Position numbers and translations under genes: made by a program | Assembly (NCBI RefSeq): GCF_016863135.1 | Contig: NZ_BOOH01000058.1 | Coordinates: 62,001-126,000, forward strand | Direction of reading: 5' to 3' | DNA length: 64,000 nucleotides | From: Planobispora longispora | GTDB lineage: Bacteria > Actinomycetota > Actinomycetes > Streptosporangiales > Streptosporangiaceae | The notes under the pieces: generated by a model | Told to the model about the DNA's origin: nothing | Databases searched by the model: none | The model's input: only the letters and a program-made list of their open reading frames with translations | Shown here: one piece after another, positions 25,596-34,532 of the stretch | How the letters are laid out: every line of letters begins with the position of its first letter | Numbering within the stretch: the first letter of the stretch is position 1

Positions 25596-26819
25596 TCAGC
25601 TCTCCACGACGGTGACGCCGTCCTCGGCGTCGGCGGCCTCGACCTCGTCGCGCGGGATGCCGAGCAGGTACAGGATCGAGTCGAGGTAGGGCACGTTGAC
25701 CGCGGTGTCGGCGGCCTGGCGGACCACCGGCTTGGCGTTGAACGCGATGCCCAGGCCGGCCGCGGCGATCATGTCCAGGTCGTTGGCGCCGTCGCCGATG
25801 GCCACGGTCTGGCTGATCGGGATGCCCGCCTCGCGGGCGAAGCGCTCCAGCGCGCGCGCCTTGCCGGGGCGGTCCACGATCTCGCCGGTGACCCGGCCGG
25901 TGAGCACGCCGTCCACGACCTCCAGGGTGTTGGCCGCGGAGTAGTCGATGCCGAGGTCTTCCACGAGGGCGTCGGTGAGCTGGGTGAACCCGCCGCTGAC
26001 GATCGCGAACCGGTAGTCGAGCCGCTTGAGCGTCCGCACCAGTGTCCGCGCGCCGGGGGTGAGCACGACCTCCTTGCGGACCTTCTCGAAGACCTCCTCG
26101 GAGAGGCCCTCCAGCAGCGCCACCCGGCGGCGGAGCGACTCGGCGAAGTCGAGCTCGCCGCGCATCGCCTCCTCGGTGACCCTGGCGACCTCCTCCAGGC
26201 AGCCCGCGTGCGCGGCCAGCAGCTCGATCACCTCGGCCTGGATGAGCGTGGAGTCCACGTCCATCACGATCAGCCGCTTGGCCCTGCGGTACAGGCCGGC
26301 CCGCTGCACGGCCACGTCGACCTGCTGCGCGTGCGCCTCGGAGGCGAGCTCGGCGCGGAGGGCGTCCGGGTCGGCGCCGGAGACGGCCAGCTCGATGCAG
26401 GTCACCGGGTAGCTGGACAGACGCTCGATCCGGTCGATGTTGGCCCCGGCGGCGGCGATCCGGCCGGCGATGCCCGCCATCGCGGCGGGCTGCAGCGGCG
26501 CGCCGAGCACGGTGACGTGCAGGCGTCCGCGCCGCCGCTTCTCCTTGGCGGAGGAGCTGGTGGACAGCTCCACCTCCAGCCCGAGGTCCTCGGCGGTCCG
26601 TTCGACGGCGGTCCACAGGGCGCCGAGGGTGCCGCCGGTCCCGGTCGGAACGTCCCCGGCGTAGGCGACGAGGACGCCGAGGGTCAGCCGGCCGCGGATG
26701 ACGACCTGCTCGACGTCGGCGACGACGACGGGGAAGCCGGCCAGGACGGCGAAGAGCCGCGAGGTGACGCCCGGCCGGTCGGGGCCGGTCAACGTGATCA
26801 GAAGCGTGCGCTGGTTCAT
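25596..26819 (-). CDS. serB: Phosphoserine phosphatase with tandem ACT domains
   Basis: A 407-residue HAD-superfamily enzyme catalysing the last step of serine synthesis (phosphoserine to serine). Two ACT-like regulatory modules occupy about 5-85 and 98-175. The HAD motif M-D-V-D-S-T carries the nucleophile D187 and D189; S-G-G-F and G-D-G-A-N-D-L are motifs II and III. ATG 26819 is preceded by GGAACC. Mycobacterial SerB2 has the same ACT-ACT-HAD order and is serine-inhibited through the ACT part; that applies here by homology only. Confidence 0.95.
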   Translation of the reverse strand: MNQRTLLITLTGPDRPGVTSRLFAVLAGFPVVVADVEQVVIRGRLTLGVLVAYAGDVPTGTGGTLGALWTAVERTAEDLGLEVELSTSSSAKEKRRRGRLHVTVLGAPLQPAAMAGIAGRIAAAGANIDRIERLSSYPVTCIELAVSGADPDALRAELASEAHAQQVDVAVQRAGLYRRAKRLIVMDVDSTLIQAEVIELLAAHAGCLEEVARVTEEAMRGELDFAESLRRRVALLEGLSEEVFEKVRKEVVLTPGARTLVRTLKRLDYRFAIVSGGFTQLTDALVEDLGIDYSAANTLEVVDGVLTGRVTGEIVDRPGKARALERFAREAGIPISQTVAIGDGANDLDMIAAAGLGIAFNAKPVVRQAADTAVNVPYLDSILYLLGIPRDEVEAADAEDGVTVVES

Positions 26820-26934
26820 CGGTTCCTACGCTACTTGGCCGCCGAAACGGCCGTGAACGTGGTTCATCATCCGGACGCCTGACGTTCGCGGTCCTCCCCG
26901 TCCCCGCGTTACCCGGGGGTGTCTTCATAGCCTC

Positions 26935-27795
26935 ATGACGACGATCCCCGCAGAGCGGCGTGTCGCTCGCTACACCGTCGGGCTGGCCCGTACCGCCGCC
27001 GAGATGCGGCGGGCCCAGCGGTTGCGTCACCAGATCTTCGCCGAGGAGATGGGCGCCCGGCTGGACACCCCCGTCACCGGCCTGGACGTCGATCCGCTCG
27101 ACGCCTACTGCGACCATCTGCTGGTACGGCAGGAGGACACGGGGGAGGTCGTGGGGACCTACCGGCTGCTGGCCCCCGGCCGGTCCGACCGGCTCTACGC
27201 CGACTCCGAGTTCCATCTGGGCGCGCTGGCCGGCATCCGGCGCGGCCTGGTCGAGGCGGGCCGCGCCTGCGTGCACCCCGATCACCGGGACGGGGCGGTG
27301 GTCGGGCTGATGTGGGCGGGCATCGCCCGCTACATGGTCACGGAGGGGTACGGCTGGCTGGCCGGGTGCTGCTCGGTGCCGACGTCCGAGGCTGCCGAGA
27401 TCATGGGGCAGGTCCCGCTCGCGCCACCGGAGTATCGGGTGACCCCGCTCCTTCCCTGGCCGGTTCCGGGACACGCGCGGGCGGACCGCGACGCGGGGGA
27501 CGGCGGGAAGGGGAACGGCGGGAAGGAGAAGGGCGGGAAAGGGAAGGGCGGGAAAGGGAAGGGCGGGGAGGGAGACGGCGGGGACGCGCGGGCCGGCACG
27601 TCTCCGTCCGGGGCCGGGCGATCGGGGTGGGCGGGGCTGCCGCCCCTGCTCCGGGGTTACCTCCGGCTGGGCGCCTGGGTCTGCGGCCCGCCCGCCCACG
27701 ACCCGGAGTTCGGTGTCGCCGACTTCTTCGTCCTGCTCCCGATGTCCGCCGTGAACCCCCGCTACCTGCGCCACTTCCTCGGGGCGGCGACATGA
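26935..27795 (+). CDS. OlsB-like acyl-ACP N-acyltransferase (GNAT/hemolysin type)
   Basis: A 286-residue acyltransferase resembling ornithine-acyl-ACP N-acyltransferases: A-Q-R-L-R-H-Q-I-F-A-E-E-M-G-A, Y-C-D-H-L-L-V, V-V-G-T-Y-R-L-L, and V-E-A-G-R-A-C-V-H-P. OlsB acylates ornithine (or a related amino acid) to the lyso-lipid. The following gene is a PlsC-type acyltransferase with an ATGA overlap, the same pairing as OlsB/OlsA, so ornithine or another aminolipid is the likely product. Residues 188-217 are a Gly/Lys-rich linker encoded by a G-rich tandem repeat and absent from typical homologues, inserted between the acyltransferase core and the C-terminal part. Confidence 0.72.
   Translation: MTTIPAERRVARYTVGLARTAAEMRRAQRLRHQIFAEEMGARLDTPVTGLDVDPLDAYCDHLLVRQEDTGEVVGTYRLLAPGRSDRLYADSEFHLGALAGIRRGLVEAGRACVHPDHRDGAVVGLMWAGIARYMVTEGYGWLAGCCSVPTSEAAEIMGQVPLAPPEYRVTPLLPWPVPGHARADRDAGDGGKGNGGKEKGGKGKGGKGKGGEGDGGDARAGTSPSGAGRSGWAGLPPLLRGYLRLGAWVCGPPAHDPEFGVADFFVLLPMSAVNPRYLRHFLGAAT
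27496..27585 (+). repeat. In-gene G-rich tandem repeat (potential G-quadruplex)
   Basis: Units close to GGCGGGAAAGGGAAG repeat about five times, encoding the Gly-Gly-Lys-Gly-Lys linker of the OlsB-like protein. On the coding strand there are more than eight GGG runs separated by 1-4 bases, a strong G-quadruplex pattern. Confidence 0.8.
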
Positions 27796-28712
27796 ACCCG
27801 TGGCTCCCGATAGCGCCCTGCATGCCCGTCACCTGCATTCTCCCGCCCACGGCCACCGTGTCCCGGCCGCGCCGGGCGCTGCGCCTGCTGACCGCCGCGT
27901 CGCTGGTGCTCGCCGGGGCGGTGCTCGGGCTCGTGGGCCGCGCGCTCGGCACGGAGGGGCGGATCCGGCTGGCGAACACCTGGTCCCGCCTGCTGCTGCG
28001 GGCGCTCGGCGTGCGCATTCAGGTGCGGCAGGGCTTCACCTTCGTGGCTCCCCGCCCCCGGGAGGGCGGCTTCTCGCCGGGACCGGCGGTGAACGTCGTG
28101 ACGGGACCTCCCGCCGCCGCGGAGTCCTTCCCCGGTACGGCACCGCTGATCGTGGCCAACCACGTGTCCTGGCTGGATCCGGTGGTCCTGTCCGCCGCGC
28201 TGCCGTGCCGGCTGCTGGCCAAGCGCGAGATCCGGTCCTGGCCGGTGATCGGCGGGCTGGCGACCGGGGCGGGCGCGCTGTTCATCGACAGGGACCGGCT
28301 CTCGGCGCTGCCCGAGGCCGTCACCGATGTGGCGGGGGCGCTGGCGCGGGGGCACGCGGTGACGGCCTTCCCGGAGGGGACCACCTGGTGCGGCCGGGAG
28401 ATGGGATCCTTCCGGCCCGCGGTGTTCCAGGCGGCGCTGGACGCCGGGGCGCCGGTCCGGCCGGTGGCGATCCGCTACCTGGACGCCTACGGAGCTCCCG
28501 CCACCGGGCCCGCCTTCGTCGGCGACGACACCCTGACGATCTCCATCCGCCGGGTGGCGTCGCTCCGGCGGCTGACCGTGGAGGTGACGTTGCTGCCGCC
28601 GGTGACGGCACGCGACCGCCGGACGCTCGCCTGGCTGGCGGAGTCCTCGGTCGCGTCGGTGGTCGTCACCCCGGCGGAGTACGCCGGGCACGGCGTCCGG
28701 AGCGCCGCCTGA
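27792..28712 (+). CDS. PlsC-type 1-acyl-glycerol-phosphate/lyso-lipid acyltransferase
   Basis: A 306-residue membrane acyltransferase. The N-terminal membrane segment is at about 30-50; the catalytic N-H-V-S-W-L-D motif (H124, D129) and the F-P-E-G-T-T motif (193-198) are intact. Coupled to the OlsB-like gene by ATGA, it would add the second acyl chain (OlsA role) or make phosphatidic acid. The stop codon lies inside a 41-base tandem duplication. Substrate is inferred from context. Confidence 0.82.
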   Translation: MNPWLPIAPCMPVTCILPPTATVSRPRRALRLLTAASLVLAGAVLGLVGRALGTEGRIRLANTWSRLLLRALGVRIQVRQGFTFVAPRPREGGFSPGPAVNVVTGPPAAAESFPGTAPLIVANHVSWLDPVVLSAALPCRLLAKREIRSWPVIGGLATGAGALFIDRDRLSALPEAVTDVAGALARGHAVTAFPEGTTWCGREMGSFRPAVFQAALDAGAPVRPVAIRYLDAYGAPATGPAFVGDDTLTISIRRVASLRRLTVEVTLLPPVTARDRRTLAWLAESSVASVVVTPAEYAGHGVRSAA

Positions 28713-28788
28713 GCTCGGCGGGCTCCGGACCGCGGGACACCACCGTCACCTGAGCTCGGCGGGTTCCGGACCGCCGGACACCGCCGTG
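28708..28788. repeat. 41-bp tandem duplication spanning the plsC stop codon
   Basis: Two 41-base units start at 28708 and 28749, each beginning CCTGAGCTCGGCGGG and ending in a GGACACC-N-CCGT-type stretch, with four or so differences. The first copy contains the plsC TGA. Confidence 0.8.
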
Positions 28789-28797
28789 GACGATCGT

Positions 28798-29799
<1,002 letters not shown>

Positions 29800-29803
29800 T
29801 CAC

Positions 29804-30160
29804 ATGAAGATCGGGGAGCTGGCCCGGGAGAGCGGGGCGAACCCGCGCCTGCTGCGTTACTACGAGGAGCAGGGGCTGCTGCGGTCCGAGCGCAGCGGCG
29901 GCGGGCACCGCCGCTATCCGGAGAACGCCGTCGCCGTCGTCAGGAACATCCGGACCCTCCTGGCGGCCGGTCTGCCCACCGCGGTCATCCGCGAGGTCCT
30001 GCCGTGCATCGAGGGGCCCGGTCCCGACATCCATCCCTGCGTGCTCTCCTACCTGCAGGAACAGCTCGGCGACCTCGACACCCGGATCTCGGCGCTCCAG
30101 GGCGCCCGCACCTCCCTCGCCTCCCTCATCGAGGCCACCCAGCGGACCCACGCCGCCTGA
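29804..30160 (+). CDS. MerR-family transcriptional regulator
   Basis: A 118-residue regulator with the winged-helix motif I-G-E-L-A-R-E-S-G-A-N-P-R-L-L-R-Y-Y-E-E-Q-G-L-L and a C-terminal dimerisation helix. It contains two cysteines (C83-like in L-P-C-I-E and C94 in H-P-C-V-L), spacing unlike metal-responsive MerR loops, so the inducer may be an organic or redox signal. GAGGAAGG precedes the ATG. Divergent from the aldo/keto reductase. Confidence 0.9.
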   Translation: MKIGELARESGANPRLLRYYEEQGLLRSERSGGGHRRYPENAVAVVRNIRTLLAAGLPTAVIREVLPCIEGPGPDIHPCVLSYLQEQLGDLDTRISALQGARTSLASLIEATQRTHAA

Positions 30161-30170
30161 CCGACGGGCT

Positions 30171-30872
30171 CTAGGCGGAGTTGAGATAGGCGATGACGGC
30201 GGCCACCCGGCGGTGGGTGTCGGGGCTGTTCTCCAGGGCCAGCTTCATGAAGATCGAGTTCACGTGCTTCTCGATCGCGGACACCGACAGGTGCAGGGCG
30301 CGGGCGATGCCGCCGTTGGACAGACCGTGGGCCATCTCGCGCAGGACGTCCAGCTCCCGGGGGGTCAGCTCGGCGGGCGGCGGGCTGTCGCGCACGCCGC
30401 GCTTGGCCAGCAGGCCCTCCACCACCTTCGGGTCGATCACCGACCCGCCCGCCGACACGGACCGGATCGCGCCGAGCAGCTCGTCGAGGTCGCCGACCCG
30501 GTCCTTGAGCAGGTAGGCCCGGCCCTCCGTGCCGTCCTTGAACAGGTCCAGCGCGAACATCGCGTCGGAGAACTGGGAGAGCACCACGATCCCGATGGCG
30601 TCGTCGGGGCCGTGGGAGGCGGCGCGGATCCGGTGCGCGGCGTCGATGCCCTCCATGCCCGGCCGGACGATCTCGGCGGAGCCGGGCATCCGGATGTCGG
30701 TCACCACCACGTCGGGCCGGAGCCGCCGGGCGGCGTCGAGCAACTCGTCGGCGGTGCCCACGGCGGCCACCACGCTGATCTCACCGGATGACTCCAGGAG
30801 CTGGCGGGTGCCCTCGCGCACCAGGTAATGGTCTTCAGCCAGGACGATCCTGAGCTCGGCCGGGGTGGTCAT
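30171..30872 (-). CDS. Orphan NarL/LuxR-family response regulator
   Basis: A 233-residue response regulator. Receiver domain with acidic pocket E13-D14 and phosphoacceptor D59 (V-V-V-T-D-I-R-M-P); a 12-residue insertion (G-S-A-E-I-V-R-P-G-M-E-G) follows the M-P turn. C-terminal LuxR helix-turn-helix L-T-P-R-E-L-D-V-L-R-E-M-A-H-G-L-S-N-G-G-I-A. No histidine kinase is adjacent; the kinase at 34.5 kb already has its own partner. ATG 30872 reads M-T-T-P-A-E-L-R; the longer upstream reading is less likely. Confidence 0.9.
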   Translation of the reverse strand: MTTPAELRIVLAEDHYLVREGTRQLLESSGEISVVAAVGTADELLDAARRLRPDVVVTDIRMPGSAEIVRPGMEGIDAAHRIRAASHGPDDAIGIVVLSQFSDAMFALDLFKDGTEGRAYLLKDRVGDLDELLGAIRSVSAGGSVIDPKVVEGLLAKRGVRDSPPPAELTPRELDVLREMAHGLSNGGIARALHLSVSAIEKHVNSIFMKLALENSPDTHRRVAAVIAYLNSA

Positions 30873-31089
30873 GGACTGATCCTGCCCGGTGCCGGGCGCC
30901 GGCGCATATGCGGTTGTCCGCACAGTACGGCCGCGCATGCGCCGCGACCAGGCCGCCCGGCCCCCTCCGGGTGGCGTGACCCCTGTGCGCGTACGGCCGC
31001 GCGGACGGCGAAGAGCCCTCGTCCCGGGGCGGGACGGGGGCTCTCGGCGGACGCGGCCGGCGGGCTGGCGGGAGCGCCGGCCGTACGGG

Positions 31090-31644
31090 CTAGCGAACGA
31101 TCTTGGTCTTGATCTTCTTCACGAAGTACCAGGACTTGACGCCGATGCGCTCGAACTCGTCCCGGCTCAGGTTCTCCGCGCCGTTCGGCAGGTCGACGCT
31201 GTCGACGCCCCAGTAGCCGGTCGCGGTGCCCTTGGCCTTCTTGCTCAGCTTGACGACGACCTTGATGGCGGTGCGGTCGTCGACCTCGAGGGCCTCGGGC
31301 ACGATGCACCAGTAGCCGTCCTCGTACCAGTCGCACTCCGTGCCCTCGGGGCCGTAGACCGCGCTGATCGTCGAGTTCTTCGGGGGGACGCCGCCGATCC
31401 AGTAGGAGTCCGCCAGGTGCGGGCCCAGGTTGGTGGCCGTGATCGTGTAAGAGATCTTGCCGCCGGCGCGCACCTTCTTCGGGGCCGACACCTGAACCTT
31501 GAAGGAGGAGTACGGCTCGTCGGCCGCCGTCACGGCGGCGCCGGCCTGCACGGGAGCGGCCGAGGCCGCCGGAGCGAACAGCAGGCTGCCCGCGAGCGGA
31601 ACGGCGAGGGCAAGTGCGGTGATCTTGGAGATCGGGTGGCGCAT
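31090..31644 (-). CDS. Small secreted beta-rich protein, paralogue 1 of 3 (DUF11-like)
   Basis: A 184-residue exported protein. Signal peptide 1-29 ends A-S-A-A. The mature part is an Ig-like fold resembling DUF11/CARDB repeats (V-R-A-G-G-K-I-S-Y-T-I-T-A-T-N-L-G-P). Shared with its paralogues are the G-P-x-G-x-x-C-D ... C loop, a probable disulfide, D-L-P-N-G and the C-terminus K-T-K-I-V-R. L-S-R-D-E-F near the end is shared with paralogue 3. GGGAG lies 7 bases before the ATG. Function unknown; a surface or matrix protein is likely. Confidence 0.75.
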   Translation of the reverse strand: MRHPISKITALALAVPLAGSLLFAPAASAAPVQAGAAVTAADEPYSSFKVQVSAPKKVRAGGKISYTITATNLGPHLADSYWIGGVPPKNSTISAVYGPEGTECDWYEDGYWCIVPEALEVDDRTAIKVVVKLSKKAKGTATGYWGVDSVDLPNGAENLSRDEFERIGVKSWYFVKKIKTKIVR

Positions 31645-31859
31645 TCAACGTCTCCCAGCTGATTGTTTTCCGGGACGACGAAACCGCCCCCGGTCAAGAC
31701 GGGAGCGTTGTATCACGGTTCACTGTGAAAAGTAAATTTAAATGTTTCTATTGTGATTTATGGAGAAGCGCCCGGAGTGGCAGCCGTGGCGGGCGGGGTG
31801 CCGGCCCCGCGCCGGCCGGCGCGCGCGTGTGCCCCCTCCGGGCGTCTCGGCCTGTGCCG
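31645..31859 (-). promoter_or_regulatory. AT-rich upstream region of secreted paralogue 1
   Basis: 215 bases with a run of low G+C (31700-31760), unusual for this genome. The dyad TTCAC-A-GTGAA (31719-31729) sits about 75 bases before the start and may bind a regulator. No gene seen. Confidence 0.45.
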
Positions 31860-32399
31860 CTATCGGACGATCCGGGTCTTCACCTTCACGTACTTCAGGT
31901 CCACGCCCGTCTCGACGCCGTGGATGTTCAGGGTGTCGAGGCCGCCCGCGGGCACGTCGATCGAGGCGCTGGCGAACTCGGCGGTCGCGGTGCCCGAGGC
32001 GCCGCTCCTGAGCCACACCTTGACCTTGACGGTGGCGGACTTGCCCGGGTTGAGGGTGTCGAGCAGGCAGCCGACCTCGCGCCCGTCGACGTCGCAGTAG
32101 GAACCGGAGGGGCCGGTGATCTGGACCTTGCGGGCCTGCTTGGGGACGTAGCCCCCGACGTAGACGATGTCGGAGTACCAGTCGCCGACGTTCTTGGCCT
32201 TGAGCGTGTAGGTGATCGTCTTGCCCGCGTAGGCCCGGCGGGGGTAGGAGGCGGTCAGCTTGATCGGCGACAGCGGGGCGGACTGCTGGGCCGCGGTGCG
32301 GGCCGGGGCGGTGTGGGTCTGGGCGCTCGCGGCGTGCGGGACGAGCAGCATGCCTCCCGCCAAGGCGGTGGCGGCGAAGGCGGTCAGGTGCCGGCGCAT
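31860..32399 (-). CDS. Small secreted beta-rich protein, paralogue 2 of 3 (DUF11-like)
   Basis: A 179-residue exported protein with signal peptide ending H-A-A-S-A. The mature domain (A-G-K-T-I-T-Y-T-L-K-A-K-N-V-G) aligns with paralogues 1 and 3 throughout, including G-P-S-G-S-Y-C-D and the second cysteine, D-V-P-A-G and the terminal K-T-R-I-V-R. It lacks the L-S-R-D-E segment of the others. GGAGT precedes the ATG. It lies 215 bases upstream of paralogue 1 on the same strand, so the two may be a tandem duplication with separate promoters. Confidence 0.75.
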   Translation of the reverse strand: MRRHLTAFAATALAGGMLLVPHAASAQTHTAPARTAAQQSAPLSPIKLTASYPRRAYAGKTITYTLKAKNVGDWYSDIVYVGGYVPKQARKVQITGPSGSYCDVDGREVGCLLDTLNPGKSATVKVKVWLRSGASGTATAEFASASIDVPAGGLDTLNIHGVETGVDLKYVKVKTRIVR

Positions 32400-32575
32400 G
32401 GTTACTCCAGTCGGGACTCGGTTCTTGTGATCAGAATGCGGGAACCGACTTGGAGATCCCTTGTGATCGGCTGGCTCGCCTTGCAGCCGACTGGCCGGAA
32501 CCTTGATCGACCGAGTCCGGGCCGCGCTCCCGGAACCTCGCCCCCGGAGGGCTCGGCGATCTTCCGGGCGTCAGG

Positions 32576-33670
32576 CTACCTCAGGATCAGATGGAGATCG
32601 CCGAACTCGTGCCAGAGGTACCTCTCCCTCAGCGCCTCCTCGTAGGACCGGGCGAGCAGCTCCTCCCCGGTGATCGCCGACAGCATCAGCAGATGGCTGG
32701 AGCGCGGCTCGTGGAACCCGGTGATCAGGCCGTCCACCGCCCGCACCCCGGACGCCGGCGTGACGACGTGGGACGTCCAGCCGCGCGCGGCACGGACCGG
32801 CCCCCCGCCGGAGGCGGCCGTCTCCAGCGCCCGGACCACGGTCGTGCCCACCGCGATCACCCGCCCGCCCGTCTCGCGGGCGAGATCGACCTGCCGCGCC
32901 GTGCTCTCGGGCACCTCGAACCGCTCCGGATAGGGCGGTTCGTCCTTCTCCGGCGACGCCACGCCCGTGTGCAGCGTGAGGGGCGCGACCCCGATCCCGC
33001 GCGACACCAGCTCGGTGACCAGCCCGGCGGTGAACGGCCGGCCGGCGCTGGGCATCTCCGCGCTCCCCGGGACGTGGCCGAACACGGTCTGGTAGTCGGC
33101 CAGCGGCCAGTCGCGTTCCACGTAGGAGTACCGGATGGGCACGCCGTACCGGCTCAGGTAGGCGGGGACCGGCCGGTCCAGCCGGGCCCGCCACAGGCGC
33201 GGCGTCGTGCGCTCCAGCAGCCGCAGGGTGGCCCCGCCGGGCAGCGGGAGCCACTCGCCGCCGCTGCCGCCGGGGTAGGGCTCGGTGGCCGACGCCGTAC
33301 GGCGGCGCAGCTCGACCAGCCAGGTGCCGTCCTCGTGCTCGGTCGAGAAGTGCACGGCGAGCCGGTCCAGGCGGATCGCGGCGGGGAGCGTGGCGGAGTT
33401 GTTGACCACGAGCAGATCGCCCGGACGGAGCAGATGGGGCAGATCGGTGAACGCGTGATGGCCGATCTCCGCGGCCTCGTCGCCCCCCTCCCCACCGGCC
33501 CCGCCCCCACCGGCCCCGCCGTTCCGGCGGCCGCTGCCGGCCGCGCCCCGCGAGACCAGGAGGCGGACCGCGTCGCGGGGCAGGCCCCGCGCCTCCGGCG
33601 GTTCGTGCGCCTCCAGTTCCGGAGGCAGGACGAAGTCCCTCTCCAGGACGTCTGTCACGGTCTTGCCCAT
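32576..33670 (-). CDS. QueA-like SAM:tRNA ribosyltransferase-isomerase, divergent
   Basis: A 364-residue relative of QueA, the enzyme that moves the ribosyl part of SAM to 7-deazaguanine in tRNA. The fold is recognisable (D-Y-Q-T-V-F, I-A-V-G-T-T-V-V-R-A-L-E, V-D-G-L-I-T-G-F-H-E-P-R-S-S-H-L-L-M-L). Yet core motifs differ from E. coli QueA: A-A-P-T-A-G-L-H-F is E-M-P-S-A-G-R-P-F, G-A-G-T-F-Q-P-V is G-V-A-S-P-E-K-D, and the Y-P-G-F segment is absent. An unusual Gly-rich linker lies at about 45-65. No other queuosine genes are in the window. Probably cotranscribed with the SDR gene 52 bases upstream. Reaction uncertain. Confidence 0.75.
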   Translation of the reverse strand: MGKTVTDVLERDFVLPPELEAHEPPEARGLPRDAVRLLVSRGAAGSGRRNGGAGGGGAGGEGGDEAAEIGHHAFTDLPHLLRPGDLLVVNNSATLPAAIRLDRLAVHFSTEHEDGTWLVELRRRTASATEPYPGGSGGEWLPLPGGATLRLLERTTPRLWRARLDRPVPAYLSRYGVPIRYSYVERDWPLADYQTVFGHVPGSAEMPSAGRPFTAGLVTELVSRGIGVAPLTLHTGVASPEKDEPPYPERFEVPESTARQVDLARETGGRVIAVGTTVVRALETAASGGGPVRAARGWTSHVVTPASGVRAVDGLITGFHEPRSSHLLMLSAITGEELLARSYEEALRERYLWHEFGDLHLILR

Positions 33671-33722
33671 GGCTCCCCCTCCGCTGCCGCGGTGTCCGTG
33701 CGCCGTCCGTGTCCGCCGGCGC

Positions 33723-34388
33723 TCATGCGTGACTCACCCGCCCGCTGGCCGGGCGCTCCCGGATCAGCCGGAGCAGCGTGGGCACGACCGTCTCGGGGCC
33801 GGGAGCCGCCGCGGCCTCCCCGGCGCCGACCGCGTCGGCGAGCATGACCGTGTTCATCTCGCCCGGGTCCACCCACCAGACCGCGACCCCGGGCTCCTCG
33901 ACGGCCAGCACGTGGGAGATCTGGTCCAGCGCGGCCTTGGTCGCGCCGTAGCCGCCCCAGCCCTCGTAGGCCTCCACCGCCGCGTCGGAGGAGATGTTCA
34001 CGACCGCGCCGCCCCGCTCCCGCAGGCTCGGGATGACCGCCTGGATCAGTGCCAGCGGGGCCAGCACGTTGGTGCCGAACAGGTCCGCCAGGACGTCCAG
34101 CGGGTAGGAGGCCAGCGGCGGCAGCGGCGTCGCACCCAGCCCGGAGGCGTTGTTGACCAGCAGGTCCAGCCCGCCGTGGTCCCGTACGGCCCGCGCCAGC
34201 CGCTCCCGGTGCGCCGGGTCCGCCACGTCCCCGGCGAGGGCGAGGGCGCCGACCTCGTCCGCCACGGGCTTGAGCGGGTCCGCGCCGCGCGCTGTGAGGA
34301 TGAGCCGCCAGCCGTCCGCGGCCAGGCTGCGGGCCAGGGCCAGGCCCAGTCCGCGGGAGGCGCCGGTGATGAGTGCTGTCTTCGTCAT
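33723..34388 (-). CDS. Short-chain dehydrogenase/reductase
   Basis: A 221-residue NAD(P)-dependent oxidoreductase. T-G-A-S-R-G-L-G (7-14) is the cofactor motif, N-N-A-S the structural motif, and S-S plus Y-G-A-T-K the catalytic Ser-Tyr-Lys set. Arginine after S in the glycine motif suggests NADPH. Start ATG 34388 reads M-T-K-T-A-L-I-T-G. It precedes the QueA-like gene by 52 bases on the same strand and may act in the same pathway; substrate unknown. Confidence 0.88.
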   Translation of the reverse strand: MTKTALITGASRGLGLALARSLAADGWRLILTARGADPLKPVADEVGALALAGDVADPAHRERLARAVRDHGGLDLLVNNASGLGATPLPPLASYPLDVLADLFGTNVLAPLALIQAVIPSLRERGGAVVNISSDAAVEAYEGWGGYGATKAALDQISHVLAVEEPGVAVWWVDPGEMNTVMLADAVGAGEAAAAPGPETVVPTLLRLIRERPASGRVSHA

Positions 34389-34532
34389 GGTTGTGACGCT
34401 AGGAAACCGGCGCCCGCCGTACATCGGCCGCGGGACCGGTCGTGTCCGGGCCGATGGGCCTAGGACGGCCGCCCCTGGGCCTAGGACCGATGACGCGGTC
34501 CGGTGACCGGCCTGGTTGCCTAGAGTTTTGTT

